Origin: Aquimarina sp. MMG016
Lineage (GTDB): Bacteria > Bacteroidota > Bacteroidia > Flavobacteriales > Flavobacteriaceae
Direction of reading: 5' to 3'
NCBI RefSeq assembly: GCF_018100805.1
Contig: NZ_JAGJEA010000008.1
Location: forward strand, 124,001 to 188,000
DNA length: 64,000 bases
Shown: one piece after another, positions 18,938 to 28,373 of the stretch
Position numbering within the stretch: position 1 is the stretch's first letter
Layout: every line of letters begins with the position of its first letter
Made by a program: the position numbers and the translations under genes
Notes under the pieces: generated by a model
Database searches by the model: none
What the model was told of the DNA's origin: nothing
Seen by the model: the letters and a program-made list of their open reading frames with translations, nothing else

Positions 18938-20614
18938 ATGAAAAACGCGTTTGTTTTTAAGTCACTAATGGCACTTACCATTAGTGTTTTGTTTCTCAGT
19001 TGTAATACAAAAAACAACTACGGAAGCAGTTCTAGAGCCACTGGTTGGAAATATAATTCCAAAGAAGGCGGATTTCAAGTTAACACAAATTACAAAGAAC
19101 AGGAAACTGGACCTGGTTTAGTATTCATCGAAGGTGGTACTTTTACGATGGGACGTGTCCAAGATGATGTAATGCATGATTGGAACAACACTCCTACTCA
19201 ACAACATGTTCAGTCTTTTTATATGGATGAGACCGAAGTAACCAATGTAATGTATCTAGAATACTTGGATTGGATTAAAGGTGTATATCCTCCTACTGAA
19301 CCTAAATACCGAAATATATATTTAGGAGCGCTTCCAGACACATTGGTTTGGAGAAATCGTCTTGGATTTAATGAGATGATGACTAATAACTACCTTCGTC
19401 ACCCAGCTTATGCACAATACCCGGTTGTAGGTGTAAATTGGATTCAAGCAGTTGAATTTAGTAACTGGAGAACAAACCGAGTTAATGAAGGTATTTTAGA
19501 AAAAGAAGGGTTTATTAAAGAAAATGCTCCTTTCGAAGATGTTTCTGCAGAAAGTACATTTGATACAGAAACGTATCTAAATGCTCCTTCTCAGACTTAC
19601 GGTGGTAATGATGAAGCTATTAGAGGAGGGAGACTTTCTGAAAGATATGCAAAAGATAATGATTCTACAGGTTTATATGTACAGCGTAAAGACGGACTTC
19701 TTTTACCTAAGTATAGACTTCCTACAGAAGCAGAATGGGAATATGCTGCTTTAGGTTTAGTAGAGATCAGAAGTTATAATATTTATAGAGGTAGAAAAAA
19801 ATATCCTTGGAGTGGTAAATATACACGCTCTGGAAAAAGAAGAACTCGTGGTGACCAATTAGCTAACTTTAAGCAAGGTGATGGTGACTATGGTGGTATC
19901 GCAGGATGGAGTGACGATGGTGCTGACATTACTGCACCGGTAGCATCTTATGATCCTAATGACTATGGTCTTTATGATATGGCAGGAAATGTTGCAGAGT
20001 GGGTTGCGGATGTATACAGACCAATAGTTGATGATGAGTATAATGACTTTAATTACTATAGAGGTAATGTATATACTAAAAATGCGATTAACCCTGACGG
20101 TACTGTAAAAATAGCTACAACAGATTCTATTATTTATGACACATTAAGTAATGGTAAAATTGTTGCCAGAGTATTACCTGGAGGTATTTTACAAACTCCT
20201 ATCACTGAAGATGACACATATCTAAGAACTAATTTTACCGAAAGTGATAATAGGAACTATAGAGATGGTGACAAAAGCTCTTCTAGATATTTTGAAGGAT
20301 TCCAAGATCAGGATTCTCCAAGTAGAAGAATGTATAATGCACCGATTCATAGTGTAACTGTGAGTGATGAGGATAGTACAAAACTAGATAGAAGATATGA
20401 TGAAACAAGTACAAGAACTACAATCGTAGATGATAATGTACGTGTTTATAAAGGTGGTTCTTGGAAAGACAGAGCATATTGGTTAGATCCTGCACAGAGA
20501 AGATTCTTCCCTCAGGACATGTCTACTGATTATATTGGATTTAGAAATGCAATGTCTCGTGTTGGAGAAAAAGCAAAAGACAAGAAAACACCAAGACATA
20601 AAAAACCTAGATAG
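18938..20614 (+). CDS. gldJ: Gliding motility lipoprotein GldJ
   Basis: A 558-residue lipoprotein (signal ending VLFLSCNT, Cys22) with a formylglycine-generating-enzyme (SUMF1)-like fold. Recognised segments are FIEGGTFTMGRV (about 66-77), MDETEVTNVMY, RLPTEAEWEYAALG, YDMAGNVAEWVADVY and a C-terminal GGSWKDRAYWLDPAQRRFF to IGFRNA. The tail after it is basic (KAKDKKTPRHKKPR). GldJ is periplasmic, stabilises the gliding motor/secretion complex in Flavobacterium johnsoniae and is needed for both motility and type IX secretion; GldJ is essential there for normal GldK levels. It is divergent from porU and followed by a terminator. Confidence 0.95.
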   Translation: MKNAFVFKSLMALTISVLFLSCNTKNNYGSSSRATGWKYNSKEGGFQVNTNYKEQETGPGLVFIEGGTFTMGRVQDDVMHDWNNTPTQQHVQSFYMDETEVTNVMYLEYLDWIKGVYPPTEPKYRNIYLGALPDTLVWRNRLGFNEMMTNNYLRHPAYAQYPVVGVNWIQAVEFSNWRTNRVNEGILEKEGFIKENAPFEDVSAESTFDTETYLNAPSQTYGGNDEAIRGGRLSERYAKDNDSTGLYVQRKDGLLLPKYRLPTEAEWEYAALGLVEIRSYNIYRGRKKYPWSGKYTRSGKRRTRGDQLANFKQGDGDYGGIAGWSDDGADITAPVASYDPNDYGLYDMAGNVAEWVADVYRPIVDDEYNDFNYYRGNVYTKNAINPDGTVKIATTDSIIYDTLSNGKIVARVLPGGILQTPITEDDTYLRTNFTESDNRNYRDGDKSSSRYFEGFQDQDSPSRRMYNAPIHSVTVSDEDSTKLDRRYDETSTRTTIVDDNVRVYKGGSWKDRAYWLDPAQRRFFPQDMSTDYIGFRNAMSRVGEKAKDKKTPRHKKPR

Positions 20615-20638
20615 TTAAAAAATAAAAGTTCGTTATAG

Positions 20639-20670
20639 AAAAGCCCTGATTAATAAGTCAGGGCTTTTTA
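20639..20670 (+). terminator. Terminator after gldJ
   Basis: AGCCCTGA (20642-20649) and TCAGGGCT (20658-20665) form a GC-rich stem with an eight-base loop and a trailing run of T. It separates gldJ from murF, which starts 20 bases later. Confidence 0.85.
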
Positions 20671-20685
20671 ATATCTTTATATTAC

Positions 20686-21963
20686 ATGAATATTGATCGA
20701 ATACACAAATTATTTTTAAAGTCAGATGGTGTTTCTACAGATACCAGAAACATTCAGAAAAACACCATTTTCTTTGCTCTAAAAGGAGAGAACTTTAATG
20801 GTAATGCTTTTGCTTCACAAGCTATTCAATCAGGAGCTTCTTATGCTATTATTGATGAAGAAGAATTTAATACTTCCGACAAACATATACTGGTTGACAA
20901 CGTTTTAAAAACATTACAAGAACTTGCGACGTATCACCGCTTATATTTAAAAACACCAATTATTGCTCTTACTGGAAGTAATGGAAAGACTACAACAAAA
21001 GAATTAATTAATTGCGTTCTTTCTACTTCTTATAAGACTAAAGCTACTGCCGGAAACTTAAATAATCATATTGGCGTTCCCTTGACATTACTTTCTATGA
21101 CCAAGGAAACGGAAATTGGTATTGTAGAAATGGGAGCTAATCATCTAGAAGAAATTAATTTTTTATGTTCAATTGCCCAACCGGATTATGGATATATTAC
21201 TAATATAGGTAAAGCCCATCTAGAAGGTTTTGGAGGCATCGAAGGTGTTCTGCAAGGAAAAACAGAAATGTATAGACACTTAAAAAAACATCAGAAGATA
21301 GTTTTTCTTAATACTGAAGATGACAAACTCTCTAAAGCCGCTTCAGGTATTAAAACTTTTACTTTTTCTAAGGGTTCAGAAAGTGATATTACGGTAAAAT
21401 TACTAGAAGCTAACCCAATGGTTTCTGTTAGTTTAGACTCCATTAATATCCATAGCAATTTAATAGGAACTTACAATTTCACCAATATAGCTGCTGCTAT
21501 TGCCATAGGTAAATATTTTAAGATAGACTCTTTACAGATAAAAAAGGCTATTGAATCTTATACACCATCCAACAATCGTTCTCAAATCATTGAAAAAGGC
21601 AACCAAACAATTATTCTAGATGCTTATAATGCTAATCCATCTAGTATGAGAGCTGCTATCGAAAACTTCAAACAGTTGAATTATAAAGCTAAAACTGTCT
21701 TTCTTGGAGACATGTTTGAATTAGGAGAAGAAGCTGAAGCCGAACATCAAAAAATAGCTGATTTGATTTGTAATACCAGAGTAGATAATATTTATCTCTT
21801 AGGTAATAACTTTTTTAGAACCACTTCTGATGATACCCGTGTAAAAAAATATAAATCTTTTGAAGAGCTTAAAAACGAATGGAACACTAACAAAACCAAC
21901 AAGGCAATTTTAATTAAAGGATCCCGTGGAATGAAATTAGAACGAATCCTTGATTTAATCTAG
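20686..21963 (+). CDS. murF: UDP-MurNAc-tripeptide--D-Ala-D-Ala ligase
   Basis: This 425-residue ATP-dependent ligase adds D-Ala-D-Ala to the peptidoglycan precursor. The Mur ligase P-loop is TGSNGKTTTKE (96-106), followed by the central-domain motifs GNLNNHIGVPLTLL and VEMGANHLEEI. The C-terminal domain shows NRSQIIEKGNQTIILDAYNANPSSM split here into the family's NRS and DAYNANPSSM signatures. Its length fits MurF (about 420-450). No other mur gene is adjacent; the link to gldJ is a common flavobacterial gene order rather than a shared pathway. Confidence 0.93.
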   Translation: MNIDRIHKLFLKSDGVSTDTRNIQKNTIFFALKGENFNGNAFASQAIQSGASYAIIDEEEFNTSDKHILVDNVLKTLQELATYHRLYLKTPIIALTGSNGKTTTKELINCVLSTSYKTKATAGNLNNHIGVPLTLLSMTKETEIGIVEMGANHLEEINFLCSIAQPDYGYITNIGKAHLEGFGGIEGVLQGKTEMYRHLKKHQKIVFLNTEDDKLSKAASGIKTFTFSKGSESDITVKLLEANPMVSVSLDSINIHSNLIGTYNFTNIAAAIAIGKYFKIDSLQIKKAIESYTPSNNRSQIIEKGNQTIILDAYNANPSSMRAAIENFKQLNYKAKTVFLGDMFELGEEAEAEHQKIADLICNTRVDNIYLLGNNFFRTTSDDTRVKKYKSFEELKNEWNTNKTNKAILIKGSRGMKLERILDLI

Positions 21964-21965
21964 TA

Positions 21966-23039
21966 TTAATTTTTTTCAGCAAATGACTTAAGCGTATTTA
22001 ATGAAGTATTTGTAGATTTTTTAATCGCTCGTTTTATAAATAAAGTAAGTATAAGCTTCTTTAGTAAAGATTTTGCTATAGGGTACATCTCTACAAGAAT
22101 CCTACACGATTGATCAGAAACTGGGATAAAGGTAAAAAACTGATATAACGAATCGATTGGTAAATCTTTTGTAAGCTCTCCATAAATAAGATGACCAGGC
22201 TCCACTTTTTTGGTAATTGTAGTGAAATTTAACCGTTTTCCGTCTATAACACATACATGTTCAGTACCTAATCTGGTAACCTCATCGGGATTGTATTCGA
22301 ACTTATCAACCCCTTTTGCCCAATGATGACGGTAACTATAATTCGTAACAAGTTCCATTAATTGAGAAGCAGAAACATCGAACTCTTTTTCAATTACTAC
22401 ACTTGGCGGGCATTGAAACTCTACCATTTCAGGAGTAGCAAACGATGTAAGTTTCAACTTATTCTTATCAATTTCTGAGTACACATATCCAATCTCTTTG
22501 CCATCATAGGCATCTGTACCTCCTTTAAAATCATAAAGCTTACTTTTATAATCATCCGGCAAACCTATAATTTCTGAGAGGTTCTTACTTATAAGTGTAT
22601 ACTGATCACTAGCTATAGAGTTTTTAAGTAATCTATGCGCTTCTATTACACATTCTCCAAAAGGCTTTTGTTTTTGCTGTACGGTAATAAATTGCAAATC
22701 TCCACAATGCGCAATAATTTTTAACTGAAGATCAGGAGCAGCTGCACAAGCATTGCATGGACAGATTCTATTCTTTTCCAAAAGCTTAAGATGACTATAA
22801 AAAGCTGTAAACATGGTTTCAATCTGAGCTAATAATTTCTCCTGAGAAGGAATTTCATTTTCCTTAAAGAAAAATAAAGCATCTCCTTCTACCTCTGCCA
22901 ATCTTAAATCTTGGGTATTAGCCTTTATCAAAACTTCTAATAATTCTGAAATCACATGCTGGCTATGTTCTATTTCAGTGTTTTGAACAAACTTGGTGAA
23001 ACCGGAAATATCTGGAATAAAAAGTAATGAATCAGTCAT
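21966..23039 (-). CDS. DUF2652 protein with SRPBCC-like C-terminal domain
   Basis: A 357-residue soluble protein. The first 180 residues resemble a class III nucleotidyl cyclase fold (MTDSLLFIPDISGFTKFVQ and EGDALFFF), but cyclase metal ligands beyond the first Asp are not obvious, so it may be non-catalytic. A cysteine cluster (ICPCNACAAAPDL) interrupts it and could bind a metal. The C-terminal half (about 200-357) looks like a START/SRPBCC ligand-binding domain (IEKEFDVSASQLMELVTNY to WAKGVDKFEY). The function is not established. It converges on murF with two bases between stop codons, and a structured RNA candidate lies 124 bases upstream of its start. Confidence 0.8.
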   Translation of the reverse strand: MTDSLLFIPDISGFTKFVQNTEIEHSQHVISELLEVLIKANTQDLRLAEVEGDALFFFKENEIPSQEKLLAQIETMFTAFYSHLKLLEKNRICPCNACAAAPDLQLKIIAHCGDLQFITVQQKQKPFGECVIEAHRLLKNSIASDQYTLISKNLSEIIGLPDDYKSKLYDFKGGTDAYDGKEIGYVYSEIDKNKLKLTSFATPEMVEFQCPPSVVIEKEFDVSASQLMELVTNYSYRHHWAKGVDKFEYNPDEVTRLGTEHVCVIDGKRLNFTTITKKVEPGHLIYGELTKDLPIDSLYQFFTFIPVSDQSCRILVEMYPIAKSLLKKLILTLFIKRAIKKSTNTSLNTLKSFAEKN

Positions 23040-23162
23040 AAAACAAAAGTAGTTGTACTACCAAATCTAAGAATTTATAGTTTCACCCTGTACAACCAAT
23101 ACAATATTTAGCAAATCATTTTGATAATGCCTGGGTATAAAATATAACACTAATCATCTTCT

Positions 23163-23304
23163 AAAAACAAAAGGTGGAAAGAACATGCTCTTCCCACCTT
23201 GATGTAAAAATCTGTATATGTAGAATTCTTTTGTCCCCTAAACTCTACGTAATTATTAATATACAGACTTTATAATTTGTTATTTTTCCAGACAAAACAT
23301 CTGG
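23163..23304 (-). ncRNA. Candidate structured RNA or attenuator leader
   Basis: On the minus strand three stems line up. The first is a small hairpin (CCAGA/TCTGG, 23288-23304). The second is a long interrupted stem joining 23259-23267 with 23211-23219 (TCTGTATAT/ATATACAGA) and 23244-23248 with 23220-23224. The last is a strong hairpin (AAGGTGG at 23171-23177 with CCACCTT at 23194-23200, extended inward by AAGA/TCTT) followed on that strand by TTGTTTTTAG. This is the architecture of a short RNA with a terminator, or of an attenuator in the 5' leader of the DUF2652 gene that begins at 23039. No clear promoter was found. The remaining part of this 520-base gap is AT-rich, with a direct repeat (AATTACAAACGAA twice) near 23422-23455. 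Confidence 0.4.
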
Positions 23305-23495
23305 TTCTTTATTATATAACGCATCACTTCTTATATACCCTACCCCTTAAAACAAAAAAAATAAATATTTTTACCCCTGGTGAAGCTTCAAAAACAATTC
23401 CTTGATTATTAGATACATAAACAATTACAAACGAATACAAATAATTACAAACGAAAATAAATACTTCCTAACCGAATCTTTTTTATTGGTCACAC

Positions 23496-23503
23496 TATGT
23501 TTG
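23496..23503 (+). promoter_or_regulatory. -7 box for ssb
   Basis: TATGTTTG matches TAnnTTTG and lies 57 bases upstream of the ssb start. A TTG is present too close upstream to serve as the -33 element, so only the -7 part is supported. Confidence 0.4.
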
Positions 23504-23559
23504 CCCTGTCGAAACATAAGAACTCGATAGTATCAATTGTTTAACGAAAAACTATAATT

Positions 23560-23895
23560 ATGAACACGCTAAAAAACAAAGTACAGTTGATTGGAAACTT
23601 AGGACAAGAACCAGAAATCATCAATTTAGATTCAGGAAAAAAACTGGCAAAATTTTCTATTGCTACCAATGATTATTATTATAATAAAGCAGGTGATAAA
23701 ATTACAGATACACAATGGCATAACATTGTAGCCTGGGGAAAGACTGCAGACATTATTGAAAAATATGTAAACAAGGGTCAGGAAGTAGCGATAGAAGGTA
23801 AGCTTACTTCTAGAAGTTATGATGATAACGAAGGTGTTAAAAGATATATTACCGAGGTGGTATGCAGTGAGTTATTGATGTTAGGTAATAAGTAA
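23560..23895 (+). CDS. ssb: Short single-stranded DNA-binding protein
   Basis: A 111-residue single OB-fold SSB. The recognisable segments are NKVQLIGNLGQEPEI (5-19), FSIATNDYYYNKAGDKI, TQWHNIVAWGKTADI (catching the QWHN/W signature) and EVAIEGKLTSRSYDD. It stops right after the OB fold (CSELLMLGNK), so it lacks the flexible linker and acidic tip by which the main SSB recruits replication and repair proteins. It is therefore probably an accessory SSB, used in competence, recombination or stress rather than as the sole replication SSB. It is monocistronic, with a promoter box upstream and a terminator downstream. Confidence 0.9.
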   Translation: MNTLKNKVQLIGNLGQEPEIINLDSGKKLAKFSIATNDYYYNKAGDKITDTQWHNIVAWGKTADIIEKYVNKGQEVAIEGKLTSRSYDDNEGVKRYITEVVCSELLMLGNK

Positions 23896-23920
23896 ATACA
23901 ATTTTTATCATAAATCATTA

Positions 23921-23952
23921 TACAAAAGCTCTCAGATGAGGGCTTTTGTATT
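23921..23952 (+). terminator. Terminator after ssb
   Basis: TACAAAAGC (23921-23929) pairs with GCTTTTGTA (23942-23950), with inner CTC/GAG pairing and a T-rich trail. Confidence 0.75.
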
Positions 23953-24082
23953 TCACATACTTAACAAACTGAAAAATAAAATCTTAGCAATTGTCGCCAA
24001 AAGTAAGTTTATAAAACTAATTCATAAATAGTAATATCAAAATTCACTATTTTTAACATAATAACTTGTAAACCAACCCTTT

Positions 24083-24754
24083 TTGAACACATATACTAAA
24101 TATTGGTTTTTAGAAGATTTCAATCTTTTTAATAAACTAGGAAGAATCACAATGATGCGTATGTGTGAGATACTCGAAATGGAGAATATCGACAAGGGAA
24201 CCACCATTCAATTAGTTAATAAAGACGAAAAAAGTATCTTTTTCCTCAAAAAAGGAACTATTAAAATCACTGACTCATCCAATAACACGGTAAAATATGT
24301 TGTAAAAAGGGGAAACATCTTTGGAGAACTATCTTTATATAATGAACAAGCTGCTGCTGAAGAACAGGCAATTGCTTTAGAGGATTGTATTATCTGTTAT
24401 ATAGAAGCTGATCGCATGGAAAGCATAATGGAGAAACATAAATCCTTAAAAAATGGGGTGCTTAAAGTCTATGGGCTTCGTATTAAAAAGTTAGAACGCA
24501 GATTACAAGACTTACTTTATAAAGATAGTACTACCCGGATTAAAGAATTTGTGATGGACTATATCTCTGAATTTGGGAAATTCGAAAACGACAAAGTCAT
24601 AGCTAAAAACTTATTATCTCATAAAGACATTTCAAATCTCACAAATACATCCAGACAAACTGTTAGTAATGTGATGAGTAGTTTACGAAAAGAAGACATT
24701 ATAGATTACAACTCCCAATTTATCTCTATGACCAACGATATGAAAACACGGTAA
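24083..24754 (+). CDS. Crp/Fnr family transcriptional regulator
   Basis: 223 residues with an N-terminal cyclic-nucleotide-binding-type beta-roll (about 30-115: KSIFFLKKGTIKITD, KRGNIFGELSLYNEQ) and a C-terminal winged helix (about 165-210: LSHKDISNLTNTSRQTVSNV). The arginine-serine phosphate-binding cassette of true cAMP receptors is not evident; the position after GELSLYNEQ reads AAAEEQA, so the ligand is unknown. There are no Fnr-type cysteines. The start is a TTG at 24083, because no ATG or GTG lies between the upstream in-frame stop at 24062 and the conserved fold. It is 33 bases upstream of the large outer-membrane protein gene, which it may co-transcribe with or regulate. Confidence 0.85.
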   Translation: MNTYTKYWFLEDFNLFNKLGRITMMRMCEILEMENIDKGTTIQLVNKDEKSIFFLKKGTIKITDSSNNTVKYVVKRGNIFGELSLYNEQAAAEEQAIALEDCIICYIEADRMESIMEKHKSLKNGVLKVYGLRIKKLERRLQDLLYKDSTTRIKEFVMDYISEFGKFENDKVIAKNLLSHKDISNLTNTSRQTVSNVMSSLRKEDIIDYNSQFISMTNDMKTR

Positions 24755-24787
24755 ATATGGTATAAGAAAAATAAACTTATTCAATCT

Positions 24788-27700
24788 ATGAATCGCACAC
24801 ACATAATCATTTTTCTCCTTTTAACCTTTTGGATAAATGTTTTATTCGGCCAAGAAAATCAGATAGAAAAATCAATTTTCATTATCTCTAACACAAATGA
24901 AAATGGAGGACTGGAAATTTTGGAGCAAATTCAATCTTCTTCTACCAACACTAAAAACAATACGCTACTAATTGTTGGTAATACTCTAGAGTCAAACAGT
25001 ATACAAAAGAGTTCATCAAAAACTTCCCTAGGTATGCAACTAGATATTATCTCAGATTTTAATGGTCAAATTATTTTTACTCCAGGGTATAATGAGTGGA
25101 AAGCATCGGGTTATAAGAATGTAAAAAGAATCGAAGATTTTATCCAGGAAAATAGCAAAGCAAAATATTATCCTGATGACGGATGTCCTATCAAGAAAAA
25201 AGACATGTCAGAAAATACTGTTTTAATTACCATTGATTCGCAATGGTTTTTGGAAAATTGGGATAAAAACATTTACATAAACGACGATTGTGATATTCAA
25301 AACAGAACTCAGTTTTTTCAAGAGTACGAAAGTATTTTAAAGAAAAACCAAGATAAAATAAAAATAGTTGCTATGCATCATCCTATTTTTTCTAATTCTA
25401 AAGCCGGATTGATTGCTAGAACTGGAGGAACTTCAATTCAGGATTTTCAGAATAAACAATATACTATTTTAAGAAATAACCTTATAACCCTAACCCGACA
25501 ACAAGAAAACACCATTTTTGTTTCCGGTAGCGACAAAAACTTGCAGTATATCAACAAATATGGAATTCCACAAGTTATGAGTGGATCAGTTGGTAAAACC
25601 AAAAATACCAGAAATCATGATATAGATGATTTTAGTTCTTCAAAAAACGGATATGCCAAATTGGATATTTATAGCAATGGAAAAGTAATCGTTAATTATT
25701 ATGAAATTGAAAGCAATTCTTCAATTTTCTCAACAACTATATTCTCTGGAGAAGTCTCAAAAACATCATATAATATTAAACCCAAAAGTAATTTTGGGGT
25801 TTCTCAAAAATCTTCAGTATACTCCATTGAAGAAACTACCAAAGGAAAGCTCTATCGTGGACTATGGGGTGATCATTATAGAAAATATTACAGTACACAA
25901 GTAGAAGCCCCTGTAGTTTTTCTGGACACCTTGATGGGAGGGTTAACGCCTATAAGAAGAGGTGGCGGACATCAATCAAAATCCTTACGATTAGAGGATA
26001 AAAACGGTAAGCAATATGTAATGCGAGCACTAAGAAAAAGTGCTATCAAATTTCTACAGGCTACAGCATTTCAGGATAAATATATTGAAGAGGATCTACA
26101 AGATAGTTTTGCAGATCGCTTTTTATTGGATTTCTATACCACAGCTCATCCCTACACTCCTTTTGCAATTAGTCAGCTTGCAGATGCAGTAGATGTATAC
26201 CATACCAATCCCACATTATATTATATTCCTAAGCAGGAAGCACTAGGAGTATTTAATGATGAGTATGGAGATGAATTATATATGATTGAAGAACGGGTAG
26301 CATCCAATCACAAAGACCTTGAAAGCTTTGGAAAGCCTAAAGATATCCTAAGCACTGATGATGTATTACAAGAAATTAGAAAAACAGGTAAATCCATAGT
26401 TGATGAGCCTTCTTACATAAGAGCAAGATTATTTGATATGCTTATCGGTGATTGGGATCGACATGAAGATCAGTGGCGCTGGGCACGATTCGAAAAAGTG
26501 GACGGCACAGAAGTATGTAAACCCATCCCAAGAGATCGAGATCAAGCTTTTTCGGTATTTGATGGTAGCATACTCTCGTTCTTGCGTTGTGCAGTACCAT
26601 TTATTCGGATGATGCAATCCTTTGATTCAACACTACCGAATACCAAATGGTTTAATTTTGAACCTTATCCATTAGATCTCACTTTCATCAACAAGTCCGA
26701 TTGGACAGTATGGGAAAAACAACTAAAATATATTCAGACTAACTTAACCGACGAAGTGATTGAACAAGCTTTTGAAGAACTTCCTGATGAAATAAAAGGA
26801 GAAACCATTGATGAAATTAAAGCTAAATTAAGAGGGAGAAGACAAAACCTTAAAAGTATTGCCCGAGAATACTATTTATACATTAATAAATTCGAAGTAG
26901 TGGTTGGTACACAAAAAGATGATGATTTTGTAATTAAACGACTCCCCAATGGTAAGACCTCACTGGATATTCATCGAAAAGATCTTGGTATTTTCAATAG
27001 AACATTTACCAATCAAGAAACCAAAGAAATCTGGTTATATGGACTGGATGGCAATGACTCTTTTAAAGTGGAAGGGGATGGTGATCATCCTATTATGATT
27101 AGAGCTATGGGAGGTCGAAAAAATGACACTTATGACTTCAAGAATCCTAAAAAAATCAAGCTCTATGATTATAAATCAAAAAAGAACACCATCATCAACA
27201 AAAAATCCAGAAAGTGGTTGGTAGACTCTTATGAAATCAATAATTATGATTACAAAAAACGAAAATATCATGTGTATCAATTACTCCCATTAATTGCTTT
27301 TAATCCTGATGATGGTCTCCGTGTAGGAGTTCTTAATAATTTCACTCAATTTGGATTACAACGAAACCCTTTTACAAGTAAACATTCCTTCGGAGCTTCA
27401 TGTTATACTGGGTCTTCTGGGTTTGACGTGTCCTATTCCGGAGAATTTTCTAATATTTTTCATAACTGGAATTTAGGTATTGATGCTAAATATAATAGTC
27501 CAACATTTGCCATTAACTTCTTTGGCTTCGGAAATGACACAGAATATGACAGAGATGATGTAGATCTCGATTTTAACAGAACACGAATTGAAAAGCTTAG
27601 TGGAGCTATTTCACTTATTTGGAGAGGACGTGATGGAGGTAATTTTTATTTCAAACCACTATTTGAGTCTTTTGAGGTAGAAAATACTTCTGGCAGGTTC

Positions 27701-28315
27701 ATTAATACGATACCGGATAACAATGATGTTTTCGAAAAACAAAACTATATTGGAGCTGAAATTCATTACCATTTCGAGAATAAAAATGACTTGGCTTTTC
27801 CAACTTTTGCACTTAATACAGGTATTACTACTGGCTACAAAACCAGTATTGACAAGAGTAATAACGAAAATAACTTTGCCTATATCGAACCCTATTTTTC
27901 CATTGATCATAGTCTTACTAAAAATGGAAACATAGTGTTTGCTACAAAAATTGGTGGAGAAGCTATTCTTGGAGATAATTTTGAGTTCTATCATGGAGCT
28001 CAATTAGGAGGAAATAATGGGCTAAGAGGGTTTAGAAATGAACGATTCACGGGGAAGTATTCTGTATACCAAAATATAGATCTTCGTTATCAAATAGGTA
28101 AGTTTAAGACCAGCTTTATCCCATTAAAATATGGCCTTACCGCAGGATTTGACCATGGAAGAATATGGATCGTAGATGATCAATCCGATACATGGCATAC
28201 AACTATAGGTGGTTCTTTTTGGATGAGCGGATTAGATACTTTTTCAGCCAATGCAGGATTTTATGGTAGCGAAGATGGGGGACGAATTGTATTTACCGTA
28301 GGATTTGCTTTTTAA
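24788..28315 (+). CDS. Composite outer-membrane protein: degenerate phosphoesterase, kinase-like domain, Omp85-like barrel
   Basis: A 1175-residue exported protein. After a signal peptide (ending WINVLFGQ), residues about 28-290 follow the order of a calcineurin-like phosphoesterase, but the metal-binding positions are altered: GNTLES where GDxxY is expected (about 60), PGYNEW (99-104) instead of PGNHDW, MHHPIFS (196-202) kept, and SGSDKNLQY (246-254) instead of GHEHNLQY. Residues about 380-690 include QYVMRALRK (409-417), then IGDWDRHEDQW (553-563) and, 20 residues on, PRDRDQAF (581-588), recalling Fam20C/HipA-type kinase motifs. Residues about 820-1175 form a beta-barrel with GLRGF (1078-1082), the Omp85 loop signature, and a terminal Phe (VGFAF). 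Similar long proteins are annotated metallophosphoesterases in flavobacteria. Confidence 0.75.
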   Translation: MNRTHIIIFLLLTFWINVLFGQENQIEKSIFIISNTNENGGLEILEQIQSSSTNTKNNTLLIVGNTLESNSIQKSSSKTSLGMQLDIISDFNGQIIFTPGYNEWKASGYKNVKRIEDFIQENSKAKYYPDDGCPIKKKDMSENTVLITIDSQWFLENWDKNIYINDDCDIQNRTQFFQEYESILKKNQDKIKIVAMHHPIFSNSKAGLIARTGGTSIQDFQNKQYTILRNNLITLTRQQENTIFVSGSDKNLQYINKYGIPQVMSGSVGKTKNTRNHDIDDFSSSKNGYAKLDIYSNGKVIVNYYEIESNSSIFSTTIFSGEVSKTSYNIKPKSNFGVSQKSSVYSIEETTKGKLYRGLWGDHYRKYYSTQVEAPVVFLDTLMGGLTPIRRGGGHQSKSLRLEDKNGKQYVMRALRKSAIKFLQATAFQDKYIEEDLQDSFADRFLLDFYTTAHPYTPFAISQLADAVDVYHTNPTLYYIPKQEALGVFNDEYGDELYMIEERVASNHKDLESFGKPKDILSTDDVLQEIRKTGKSIVDEPSYIRARLFDMLIGDWDRHEDQWRWARFEKVDGTEVCKPIPRDRDQAFSVFDGSILSFLRCAVPFIRMMQSFDSTLPNTKWFNFEPYPLDLTFINKSDWTVWEKQLKYIQTNLTDEVIEQAFEELPDEIKGETIDEIKAKLRGRRQNLKSIAREYYLYINKFEVVVGTQKDDDFVIKRLPNGKTSLDIHRKDLGIFNRTFTNQETKEIWLYGLDGNDSFKVEGDGDHPIMIRAMGGRKNDTYDFKNPKKIKLYDYKSKKNTIINKKSRKWLVDSYEINNYDYKKRKYHVYQLLPLIAFNPDDGLRVGVLNNFTQFGLQRNPFTSKHSFGASCYTGSSGFDVSYSGEFSNIFHNWNLGIDAKYNSPTFAINFFGFGNDTEYDRDDVDLDFNRTRIEKLSGAISLIWRGRDGGNFYFKPLFESFEVENTSGRFINTIPDNNDVFEKQNYIGAEIHYHFENKNDLAFPTFALNTGITTGYKTSIDKSNNENNFAYIEPYFSIDHSLTKNGNIVFATKIGGEAILGDNFEFYHGAQLGGNNGLRGFRNERFTGKYSVYQNIDLRYQIGKFKTSFIPLKYGLTAGFDHGRIWIVDDQSDTWHTTIGGSFWMSGLDTFSANAGFYGSEDGGRIVFTVGFAF

Positions 28316-28373
28316 TCTGAAGAAATTACATATTCATTTTATATATAAAATTTTATACTCTAAATATTAAAAA

